A stretch of DNA of 5,132 bases from an uncultured Peptococcaceae bacterium (GTDB lineage: Bacteria; Bacillota; Peptococcia; Peptococcales; Peptococcaceae). A model generated the notes under the pieces. That model saw nothing but the letters and a program-made list of their open reading frames with translations. It was not told the DNA's origin and searched no databases. The position numbers and the translations under genes are program-made. Positions 1 through 5,132 of this stretch are shown piece after piece. How positions within the stretch are numbered: the first letter of the stretch is position 1; each line of letters begins with the position of its first letter. The stretch lies in contig CAUDRX010000171.1 of the NCBI GenBank assembly GCA_958451915.1, positions 1 through 5,132 of the forward strand. Direction: 5' to 3'.

Positions 1-100
1 CACTGAGCGCTGGCTGGGAGAGAAAGAGATGTTCAGCGGTCTTGGAAAATGAATGGTATTGTTCCAGGGCACAGAGCAGTTCGAGCTGGTGGAGTTTCAT
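1..100 (-). CDS. LysR-family transcriptional regulator, N-terminal fragment (cut by window edge)
   Basis: Only the first 33 codons are inside the window; the gene continues leftward. The peptide starts MKLHQLELLCALEQ and contains FSKTAEHLFLSQPALS, which matches the first winged helix-turn-helix of LysR-type regulators: a helix, then the recognition helix beginning SQPALS. The ATG at 100-98 overlaps the TGA stop of the upstream LysR gene (99-97) as ATGA. A very strong Shine-Dalgarno, AAGGAGG (complement of 107-113), lies 6 bases upstream inside the end of that gene. Overlap and spacing indicate translational coupling and one leftward transcript. The effector-binding domain is not visible, so its ligand and its relation to the neighbouring operon are unknown. 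The family call is confident for so short a piece because the HTH signature is nearly canonical. Confidence 0.85.
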   Translation of the reverse strand, partial: MKLHQLELLCALEQYHSFSKTAEHLFLSQPALS

Positions 101-1035
101 GCCATGCCTCCTTCCCGGATGATATCTTCGGCGGCCAGTCGTGTCTGGAGCTTTTCAAAGAGGATGTTTTCTTCGAAAGAAATGCTTTCACTGGTGATGC
201 CATAGAGTGTGCTTTCCCATTTGAGATCAGCGATCTCGAGGATCTCAAGCCCGTCCTTGTAAAGAGAAAGGCTGTTCGTCGCTGCATTGATGGTCTGCCA
301 GGAGGCATAATTTGAGGAAGCAACAAGACTGCGTAAGGAGATGACGTTTGCGATCTGCACAATGGTGTCTGTATAACCATGGCGCTGAAAGAATGTTGTT
401 GTCAGAGGATCAACGGCATCTTTGCTGACAAGGCGGGATGTTTGCAGAATCTCCTGCAACGCTGCTGATGAGCGGCCCGCAAGCGGATGGAGCGGGCCGA
501 TGAGAAAGCAGATATGATCCCGGAGCAGCAATGTCGTGCGTAAAGGAAGTCCGAGCAGGATGTTATGGCGGAGTGGTGCTTCAATAGATTGCAGCTGCAT
601 CAGTGCAAGATCGACTTCCTGTCGGACCAGGAGCTGGAGTAAAGCTTCGTTACTCATCATAGAGAGGGAGAATTGAGCGAGGGGATAGCTTTTCAGAACG
701 TCAGAAAGGATCTCTGACAGGATCAGCGTGCCGAATTGACTGCTCGCTGCCAGGGACAGCTTACGCGAGAACGCCTCGTGCGCAGTATCCTGAAGGCGGT
801 AGAGTGCATGTGTCTGATGGCGTAAAACATCGGTATGAGCGAGGATCTCCTGGCCTGCTGTTGTCCAGTGGATGCCGCGCTGATCGGTGGTGATGAGTGT
901 GCATCCGAGGTTTTCTTCAAGCTGGTGGATAGCAGAGCGTATCGTGGATTCCGGCATTTGCAGGGATGAAGCCGCTTCACGGATCGAGTGATGCCCCTGC
1001 AGATCGTTCAGGAGCAGGAGTTGGTTCAAGAGCAT
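97..1035 (-). CDS. LysR-type transcriptional regulator, divergent to the redox/transport operon
   Basis: The product is 312 residues, a normal length for LysR-type regulators. Residues 1-62 form the winged HTH: SIREAASSLQMPESTIRSAI is followed by HQLEENLGCTLI and the wing segment GIHWTTAG, matching the family pattern of AA..L...QPA.S..I..LE..LG..LF....G...T.AG. The usual SQPALS is PESTIR here. A linker helix (about 63-90) and a periplasmic-binding-protein-like effector domain (about 91-295) follow; the latter is too divergent to suggest a ligand. The start is supported by GGAGGTG (complement of 1041-1047) 5 bases before the ATG, and by an extended -10 promoter just upstream. Family precedent for divergent LysR genes makes it the likely regulator of the 1217-4612 operon, probably with autoregulation; this is inference. 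The stop overlaps the start of a second LysR gene. Confidence 0.93.
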   Translation of the reverse strand: MLLNQLLLLNDLQGHHSIREAASSLQMPESTIRSAIHQLEENLGCTLITTDQRGIHWTTAGQEILAHTDVLRHQTHALYRLQDTAHEAFSRKLSLAASSQFGTLILSEILSDVLKSYPLAQFSLSMMSNEALLQLLVRQEVDLALMQLQSIEAPLRHNILLGLPLRTTLLLRDHICFLIGPLHPLAGRSSAALQEILQTSRLVSKDAVDPLTTTFFQRHGYTDTIVQIANVISLRSLVASSNYASWQTINAATNSLSLYKDGLEILEIADLKWESTLYGITSESISFEENILFEKLQTRLAAEDIIREGGMA

Positions 1036-1064
1036 GACAGCACCTCCGTTTTCTTGATGTCCTC

Positions 1065-1093
1065 AGTATAGCACAGCGGCGTGCCACTATAAA
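1065..1093 (-). promoter_or_regulatory. Predicted sigma-70 promoter for the leftward LysR genes
   Basis: Read on the minus strand, an extended -10 element TGCTATACT has its TATACT hexamer at 1070-1065. A TTTATA -35 box (4 of 6 to TTGACA) lies at 1093-1088 with a 17-base spacer. Transcription would start near 1058, giving a leader of about 23 bases before the LysR ATG. No other candidate in the intergenic region fits the leftward gene as well. It was identified by eye from consensus and is not proven. Confidence 0.65.
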
Positions 1094-1125
1094 TATTTTC
1101 GCGCACGATGCGGAGATCTGCGTAT

Positions 1126-1154
1126 TTTACAGTTTATGTGTCACATAATAAAAT
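1126..1154 (+). promoter_or_regulatory. Predicted sigma-70 promoter for the ferredoxin-flavoprotein-permease operon
   Basis: A TTTACA -35 box (1126-1131) and a TAAAAT -10 box (1149-1154), each 5 of 6 to consensus, are separated by exactly 17 bases. Transcription would begin near 1161, leaving a leader of about 55 bases with a short reading frame before the ferredoxin gene. The spacer is almost entirely occupied by a perfect palindrome (1134-1148), so a protein bound there would directly affect RNA polymerase access. The two divergent promoters lie back to back, with -35 boxes about 30 bases apart. Confidence 0.7.
1134..1148. promoter_or_regulatory. Perfect palindrome TTATGTGTCACATAA, candidate operator
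   Basis: Two 7-base arms (TTATGTG and CACATAA) are perfectly complementary around a central T. The site fits the LysR-box rule T-N11-A (T1135 to A1147) with dyad symmetry, the usual binding form for this regulator family. It occupies the -35/-10 spacer of the rightward promoter, and its right edge touches the -10 box. A site there usually suits repression. LysR activators normally bind further upstream, near -65, with a second site near -35, so this could instead be an activation-modulating half or the operator of another regulator. The protein that binds it is not known from sequence. Confidence 0.6.
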
Positions 1155-1174
1155 CTTATTAGAAGGAAGGCCCG

Positions 1175-1213
1175 ATGAGTGGCCAGTCCATTTTCAAAAA
1201 TAAAGAGGTGTAA
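1175..1213 (+). CDS. Putative 12-codon leader reading frame upstream of the ferredoxin gene
   Basis: ATG at 1175 is preceded by the purine-rich Shine-Dalgarno AGAAGGAAGG (1161-1170), stronger than that of the ferredoxin gene itself. It encodes MSGQSIFKNKEV and stops at TAA (1211-1213). Only AAA separates this stop from the ferredoxin ATG, and the two frames are the same. The last three codons (AAA GAG GTG) double as the ferredoxin ribosome binding site, so leader translation should influence ferredoxin initiation by coupling or reinitiation. The peptide has no run of one amino acid that would suggest classical attenuation. It could be a real regulatory leader, or a chance open stretch left when an upstream start was cut off by the TAA. 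Function is unproven. Confidence 0.4.
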   Translation: MSGQSIFKNKEV

Positions 1214-1216
1214 AAA

Positions 1217-1432
1217 ATGATCGCAAGCATTGACAAAGATAAATGTATTGGTTGTGGCATCTGCGTAGATCGCTGTCCGTTAGACGCTCTGCGGATCGGG
1301 CCTGACAAGAAGGCGACCATCGCTTATCCGGAAGACTGTATGACATGTTTCTTATGTGAGCGCAACTGTCCAAAAGGTGCTATTTTTGTACATCCGTTCA
1401 AAGAACTGCTGCCGCCGGTCTACCCGGTCTGA
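1217..1432 (+). CDS. 2[4Fe-4S] ferredoxin-type electron-transfer subunit
   Basis: This is a 71-residue cytoplasmic iron-sulfur protein with two cluster-binding motifs. CIGCGICVDRCP (C10, C13, C16, C20) and CMTCFLCERNCP (C41, C44, C47, C51) are both CX2CX2CX3CP, so it should carry two [4Fe-4S] clusters. As in 8Fe ferredoxins, the last cysteine of each motif probably ligates the opposite cluster. A short tail rich in proline and hydrophobic residues (FKELLPPVYPV) may dock on a partner. The adjoining flavoprotein gene starts 21 bases downstream, recalling the AprB-AprA pairing of APS reductase, although AprB is about twice as long. It most likely relays electrons between a cellular donor or acceptor and the FAD of the next gene product. 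The start follows AGAGGTG at 1204-1210. A generic ferredoxin is the alternative, but the operon context argues for a dedicated subunit. Confidence 0.9.
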   Translation: MIASIDKDKCIGCGICVDRCPLDALRIGPDKKATIAYPEDCMTCFLCERNCPKGAIFVHPFKELLPPVYPV

Positions 1433-1439
1433 GAGAAAG

Positions 1440-1445
1440 AAGGAG
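1440..1445 (+). promoter_or_regulatory. Ribosome binding site deciding the flavoprotein start
   Basis: AAGGAG at 1440-1445 lies 8 bases before the ATG at 1454. A longer reading from GTG at 1445 would place the start codon on the last base of the Shine-Dalgarno and leave no usable site for itself. ATG 1454 is therefore preferred, giving 571 rather than 574 residues. Confidence 0.75.
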
Positions 1446-1453
1446 TGGAGAAT

Positions 1454-3169
1454 ATGAGTGAGATGAAACATATTGATTCCGATGTATTGATCATCGGTGC
1501 TGGCCCTTCCGGGATGTGGACCGCCAAGCATCTGAAAGAGCTGAACCCCGATTATCGTGTTACCGTCGTTGACAAGGCCGGTGCCGATTGGGGCGGACTG
1601 ATGACGATGTCTGAAGGAGACTTCGATGCAGTCACCCCGGAAGAGAACGTCGATGAATGGGTGAAGGACCTGGTCTATTATTGGGATGGGCTTTGCGACC
1701 AGGAACTGATCGAGACGATCTTTAACGTGTCTTACGATCGTCTCTGTGAATATGAGAAGCTTGGCTGTGCGTATACTAAAAATGAAGACGGCTCCTTTAA
1801 AGGCATCCCGCAGCGCGGCCTCGATCACTTCAAGCTCAGCATCACTCAGGTCAAGGGGACCGGTGGTGAAGATATGCGCGACAGCCTGAACAAGGAAGCC
1901 AAACGGCTGGAGATCTATCGCGTGGGTCGTACGATGATCACTGAGCTGCTCAAAAAAGACGGCCACATTGTCGGCGCTGTTGGCTTCAATGTGCGCAGCG
2001 GCGAGTTCATCACTTTCTCAGCAAAAGCCGTCGTTATTGCCTGCGGCCGTGCCGGCTGGAAATCATCCTATGGCAAGAACACGTCGACGGGCGAGGGCTT
2101 GCTGCTCGCTTATGATGCAGGTGCCGCGCTGACGAATATGGAGTTTGTTGAAGTCTGGAATGTGCCAAAGCTCTTCTCCTGGGAAGGTCAGACCGTGCTC
2201 CTGCCACTCGGTGCAAAATTTATCAATGCCGAGGGTGAGTCGTTCATGGATCGTTATTCACCGATCCTCAAAGGAAACACCGATCCGCATTATACGACGA
2301 TGGCCATGGCCATGGAAGTCAAAGCCGGCCGTGGGCCAATCTATTTCGATACCAGTGACATCAGGGATGAAGATCGTCCGTTTGTACAGCCGGCAGGTGG
2401 TTGGCAGCTGTTGAACCATGAAAAGCTCAAAGCCCTTGGTATCGATTTCTTTAACGGATGCACAGAATGGCAGCCACAGATCCTCACCGATTTTGGCGGC
2501 ATCGTTGCAGATGCTTATGGCCGTACCTCTGTCGATGGGCTCTATGCGGTTGGCCGCTCCCGTTTCCTCGACGCGGGCGTCTACATCGGTGGCTTTGACC
2601 TCAGCACCACCTCCACGACCGGCTTCCTCGCCGCCGAAGGCATCCACGATTACCTGCGCCAGCACGCGGACCTCGACACCACGCTGGATGCGGCGACCAT
2701 CGCCGAAAAACAGGCGGCTTTTGACAAAGACCTGCACAAGCGCGGCATCCCTGCCAAGCAGGTCCTGCGCAAGATCCAGGAACTCGTTTTCCCTTACGAC
2801 GTCAGCATCCTTAAATCTGAACGGAGTCTCAGCGAGGCGCTTGCGGAGCTTGCCCGTATCCAGGAAGAATTTGTACCAGAGATGGGCAACGATGATGCCC
2901 ACTATCTCATGAAACGTCTCGAGACCGAAGCCATTGCCAGAGTCACAGAGATGTACCTTAAAGCCTCGCTGATGCGCAAAGAGACCAGAGGCGGTCATTA
3001 CCGTGAAGACTATCCACAGCGTAACGATGCTGACTGGCTTGGCTGGATCAGGATCGCCCGCGATGGTGCTGATATGGCTTTAACCCTGGATAAAGTGCCG
3101 GTCGAACGCTATAAGCATCCGATCGAACGTTACTATCAGGATAATTTTGCGTTCCCTGAGAATGCGTGA
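1454..3169 (+). CDS. FAD-dependent oxidoreductase, fumarate reductase/APS reductase superfamily, substrate unknown
   Basis: This 571-residue soluble flavoprotein has no signal peptide, membrane segment or FMN-binding domain. The Rossmann dinucleotide site is VLIIGAGPSG (11-20), with D40 ending the second strand for the FAD ribose. The second FAD region reads STGEGLLLAYDAGA (211-224), then NMEFVEVW. FAD-domain closure is GLYAVGRSR (362-370) followed by IGGFDLSTTSTTGF (378-391). A helical C-terminal domain ends in RGGHYREDYPQRND (512-525), the conserved superfamily signature. Classical fumarate reductases (E. coli FrdA H232, R287, H355, R390) use two His and two Arg on the substrate. By motif alignment these are W235, L250, L344 and Y377 here, so fumarate or succinate is unlikely. 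The adjacent ferredoxin gene suggests an AprBA-like two-subunit enzyme receiving or giving electrons through FeS clusters. The permease downstream probably handles the substrate. The family is sure; the reaction is not. Confidence 0.88.
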   Translation: MSEMKHIDSDVLIIGAGPSGMWTAKHLKELNPDYRVTVVDKAGADWGGLMTMSEGDFDAVTPEENVDEWVKDLVYYWDGLCDQELIETIFNVSYDRLCEYEKLGCAYTKNEDGSFKGIPQRGLDHFKLSITQVKGTGGEDMRDSLNKEAKRLEIYRVGRTMITELLKKDGHIVGAVGFNVRSGEFITFSAKAVVIACGRAGWKSSYGKNTSTGEGLLLAYDAGAALTNMEFVEVWNVPKLFSWEGQTVLLPLGAKFINAEGESFMDRYSPILKGNTDPHYTTMAMAMEVKAGRGPIYFDTSDIRDEDRPFVQPAGGWQLLNHEKLKALGIDFFNGCTEWQPQILTDFGGIVADAYGRTSVDGLYAVGRSRFLDAGVYIGGFDLSTTSTTGFLAAEGIHDYLRQHADLDTTLDAATIAEKQAAFDKDLHKRGIPAKQVLRKIQELVFPYDVSILKSERSLSEALAELARIQEEFVPEMGNDDAHYLMKRLETEAIARVTEMYLKASLMRKETRGGHYREDYPQRNDADWLGWIRIARDGADMALTLDKVPVERYKHPIERYYQDNFAFPENA

Positions 3170-3205
3170 GTTCATTGCTATCATATAAAGAAAGGAAGCG
3201 CTATT

Positions 3206-4612
3206 ATGGCTGCTAAAACAATGTCTACACAGAAACGCGCGACCATCCTGCTCGCGATCGTTGCGTTGTTTCTGGTCATCTATTTTCTGCCGTCACCAGA
3301 CGGCCTGACAGCAAATGGTAAGACATCGATCGCGCTCATCCTCTGTGCGACCCTTGTCTGGATGTCGAATGTCATCCCGCTCGGTGTGGCGGCGATGGTG
3401 GCACTGCTCCTGATGCCTTTATTGGGGCTGTGCACCCTGCCTGAAGCCGCAGACAGTTTTTGTGAACCAGTGTTCTTCTTCATGGTCGCCAACTACATGG
3501 TGGCCAACGGCCTTTCCGTCACGGGGCTTGATAAACGCCTGACGCTGATCCTGGCTTTGGCCTCCGGCGGCAGTGCCAAGAAGCTGCTCTTTATCTTCAT
3601 GATGGGCGCCGCACTTCTCTCGACGGTGCTCTCTGACATGGGTGTCGTCATGATGATGCTGCCGATCGCATTGATGCTGCTCAAGGCCACAGGCTGCAAG
3701 CCTGGCCAGAGCAATTACGGCAAAGCTGTGCTGATCGGTCTGCCGATCGCAGCACTCATTGGCGGCATGGGGACACCGGCTGGTTCCGCGACGAACGTGC
3801 TGGCGTTGACGGTGCTCGAAAATACTGCCGGTATTCAGGTCTCATTTGCACAGTGGACGATGCTCGGTCTGCCGATCGTCATCATCCTCACGCCGCTCGC
3901 CTACAAGATCATCGCCCTTTGCTATCGCCCTGAGATCGATACCCTGCAAGGCATGGAAAATGCACGCGAACAGCTCCATGCGCTCGGTAAGGTCACTACA
4001 CAGGAAAAGAAATTCATCATTATCATGGCGGTCCTGATCGTCGCCTGGTTGACAGAAAGCTTCCATGGTGTGCCGATCGCTATCACGACCACCCTGGGCG
4101 CGCTGGCCTTCTTCCTGCCTGGCGTCGATGTGCTGACCTGGGAGAACACCAAGAATTCGATCCTTTGGGACATCATCCTGCTCGTCAATTCCTGCGCGGC
4201 CCTTGGTACCATGATCTGGAACAGCGGTGCTGCAGAATGGATCGCAGGTTATATCTCAATGCTCCTTGACGGCAAGAGCATCGTTATCATGCTGATCATC
4301 CTTGGTCTCGTCGTCGCCTATGCGCATCTGATCTGTCCGGTCAATCCGGCCATCGTTTCGATCTTTGTACCGATCGCCTGCACGGTTGCGATGGCACAAG
4401 GCATCAACCCAGCCAGCCTGGCGATCCCGATTGGGTTCCTTGTTTCCGCAGCCTGCCTGATCCCGCTTGATGCGATCCCGCTGGTCTGCTATGCAACAGG
4501 CTACTTCAAGATGACAGAGATGTTCAAGCCCGGGGTCTTCGTCATCTTTGCCTGGGTCGGCGTTGTCACCGTTGTGATGATGATCCTTGCGCCTATGATG
4601 GGACTCATGTGA
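3206..4612 (+). CDS. DASS/SLC13-type anion permease with atypical signature motifs
   Basis: This 468-residue, highly hydrophobic integral membrane protein has about 11 transmembrane segments plus re-entrant hairpins, and no signal peptide. Family marks are WMSNVIPLGVAAMVALLLMPLLG (52-74), the hairpin-helix segment ending MLPIAL (151-156), the conserved glycine loop GGMGTPAGSATNV (186-198), WDIILLVN (321-328) and the second hairpin ending FVPIAC (387-392). The two SNT motifs that bind Na+ and the carboxylate in VcINDY-like transporters are SDM (143-145) and VNP (379-381) here. Transport specificity or coupling ion therefore probably differs from succinate/citrate carriers. The gene starts 36 bases after the flavoprotein stop, behind AAAGGAAG (3191-3198), 7 bases before the ATG. 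It is the last gene of the operon. Its probable role is uptake or substrate/product exchange for the flavoprotein. The family call is firm and the substrate unknown. Confidence 0.88.
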   Translation: MAAKTMSTQKRATILLAIVALFLVIYFLPSPDGLTANGKTSIALILCATLVWMSNVIPLGVAAMVALLLMPLLGLCTLPEAADSFCEPVFFFMVANYMVANGLSVTGLDKRLTLILALASGGSAKKLLFIFMMGAALLSTVLSDMGVVMMMLPIALMLLKATGCKPGQSNYGKAVLIGLPIAALIGGMGTPAGSATNVLALTVLENTAGIQVSFAQWTMLGLPIVIILTPLAYKIIALCYRPEIDTLQGMENAREQLHALGKVTTQEKKFIIIMAVLIVAWLTESFHGVPIAITTTLGALAFFLPGVDVLTWENTKNSILWDIILLVNSCAALGTMIWNSGAAEWIAGYISMLLDGKSIVIMLIILGLVVAYAHLICPVNPAIVSIFVPIACTVAMAQGINPASLAIPIGFLVSAACLIPLDAIPLVCYATGYFKMTEMFKPGVFVIFAWVGVVTVVMMILAPMMGLM

Positions 4613-4613
4613 C

Positions 4614-4630
4614 CATTTTTACGAAAAATG
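4614..4630 (+). repeat. Short perfect inverted repeat right after the permease stop
   Basis: CATTTTT and AAAAATG form a 7-bp stem around ACG, one base after the TGA. It is AT-rich and lacks a following U-tract, so it is not a convincing terminator by itself. It could stabilise the 3' end of the message or be chance. Confidence 0.4.
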
Positions 4631-4677
4631 ATCGTTCTCATTTGATGGCACCTTCATAAGGCAGTCATTTAATTGTC

Positions 4678-4721
4678 GCAGGGCGGCATGGCTGAAAAGT
4701 CAGGCCGCCCTGCTTTTTCTT
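4678..4721 (+). terminator. Rho-independent terminator of the operon
   Basis: A perfect 10-bp GC-rich stem pairs GCAGGGCGGC (4678-4687) with GCCGCCCTGC (4704-4713). Inside it, after a four-base bulge ATGG, a second stem CTGA/TCAG closes an AAAG loop. TTTTTCTT follows at once. This is a strong intrinsic terminator about 65 bases after the permease stop. On the minus strand no U-tract follows, so it acts rightward only. Its descending arm overlaps the last codons of the recombinase remnant on the opposite strand. Confidence 0.92.
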
Positions 4722-5132
4722 GGCCGTTCCACAGCCTCATTGTTGCCCGGTAGGTTCACTTCTCCAATGAAGTTTCAGACCAGTTCAATCATCTGTCTGG
4801 ACTAATCCGGCGCATGGACGATGATCTTCTTCATAAAATCATCGATGATAGTGGGCGTCAGTTCCCGAATGCCTGCATACTCCCGCACAATGGCTGCAAA
4901 GCGAGCGAAATCAGCTTGGTCTTGTTCAAAGGTTTCTACCGCTGTCGCCATGTCTTGACCAGCTTTGTTAGTTCTTTTTGCTCTGCTTTATAGTTAGCGG
5001 AGAGTTTAAAAACTGTTCATGGCTGATGGCACCGCGGATGTCGTCCTTAATAATTCACTTGAAAGAACGGAACCTGGCCGCTAAAGAGGTGGACAAATGT
5101 ATTTTCAAATCAAAGCAGCCAGTAGCCTGCGA
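4700..5132 (-). pseudogene. Decayed 3' part of a large serine recombinase (DUF4368-type C-terminus)
   Basis: Read leftward, scattered frames spell the C-terminal part of a transposon/prophage serine recombinase. In order: IIKDDIRGAISHEQF, then KLSANYKAEQKELTKLVKT, then FARFAAIVREYAGIRELTP with IIDDFMKKIIVHAPD, then MIELV, a stop, NFIGEVNLP and a basic tail ERPRKSRAA ending at TGA 4702-4700. These resemble the family's coiled-coil region and its ELTP..I..F..KI.VH.....IEI.(Y/W)NFIG terminus. Disruptions are TGA at 5057-5055, a one-base frameshift near 5010, another near 4952, TAG at 4804-4802 (probably with a few codons lost beside it) and TGA at 4777-4775. The resolvase catalytic domain would lie beyond the right edge. 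No function is expected; it marks an old mobile-element insertion beside the operon. The assignment is from remembered family motifs. Confidence 0.75.

Noticed and set aside
1102..1121. Loose inverted repeat CGCA...TGCG around AGATCT upstream of the operon promoter
   Set aside because: Four-base arms separated by a long spacer are too weak to call, although its position upstream of -35 would suit a LysR site.
1138..1146. Resemblance to a CRP/FNR site (TGTG...CACA)
   Set aside because: CRP sites need about six bases between TGTGA and TCACA; here one base separates the arms, so the match is only superficial.
1445..1447. GTG as start of the flavoprotein
   Set aside because: It overlaps the Shine-Dalgarno sequence itself; the ATG nine bases downstream has ideal spacing.
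1352..1966. 204-codon open frame on the minus strand under the flavoprotein gene
   Set aside because: It is antisense to a clear flavoprotein frame and the ferredoxin end, has no recognisable motif, and is explained by codon bias of the sense gene.
2418..2912. 164-codon plus-strand frame rich in Ser, Arg and Pro
   Set aside because: It is a shifted reading of the GC-rich part of the flavoprotein gene, with low-complexity composition typical of out-of-frame translation.
2258..2998. 246-codon open frame on the minus strand
   Set aside because: It mirrors the flavoprotein coding region, shows no domain or good ribosome binding site, and the sense strand carries conserved superfamily motifs.
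3660..4380. Five recurrences of CCGATCG in the permease gene
   Set aside because: All encode Pro-Ile in hydrophobic helices with preferred codons and irregular spacing, so they reflect codon-pair bias rather than a repeat element.

Overview
The window looks like chromosomal DNA from an anaerobic Firmicute, most plausibly one of the Negativicutes (Megasphaera, Selenomonas or Acidaminococcus-like). This rests on moderate GC, strong purine-rich ribosome binding sites before nearly every gene, sigma-70-type promoters, an oxygen-sensitive 8Fe ferredoxin paired with a soluble flavoprotein, and a recombinase remnant of a type common in Firmicutes. The genus is inference; nothing in the sequence fixes it.

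Layout. Leftward from about 1058: a LysR-type regulator (97-1035) that overlaps by four bases (ATGA) the start of a second LysR-type gene, which runs off the left edge (1-100). Between 1036 and 1216 is a compact divergent control region with a promoter for each direction. The rightward promoter carries a perfect 15-bp palindrome that exactly fits between its -35 and -10 boxes apart from two bases. A 12-codon leader reading frame with its own ribosome binding site follows. Rightward from there is a three-gene operon: a 71-residue 2[4Fe-4S] ferredoxin-like subunit (1217-1432), a 571-residue FAD oxidoreductase of the fumarate reductase/succinate dehydrogenase/APS reductase superfamily (1454-3169), and a 468-residue divalent-anion:Na+ symporter (DASS/SLC13)-type membrane permease (3206-4612). 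A strong intrinsic terminator closes the operon at 4678-4721. The rest (4700-5132, minus strand) is a decayed 3' part of a large serine recombinase gene, with in-frame stops and two frameshifts.

How it fits together. The likely picture is an inducible uptake-and-redox module. The permease brings in (or exchanges) a small organic or inorganic anion, and the cytoplasmic ferredoxin-flavoprotein pair reduces or oxidises it. The divergent LysR protein senses the compound or a related one. The ferredoxin-flavoprotein arrangement resembles AprBA (APS reductase) more than membrane-bound fumarate reductase: there is no membrane anchor, no heme domain, no FMN-binding domain and no export signal. The flavoprotein lacks all four residues that bind and protonate the dicarboxylate in classical fumarate reductases. 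The permease has altered forms of both SNT signature motifs of its family. The substrate is therefore probably neither fumarate nor a standard C4-dicarboxylate, and it cannot be named from sequence alone. This operon is the main candidate for an undescribed system here.
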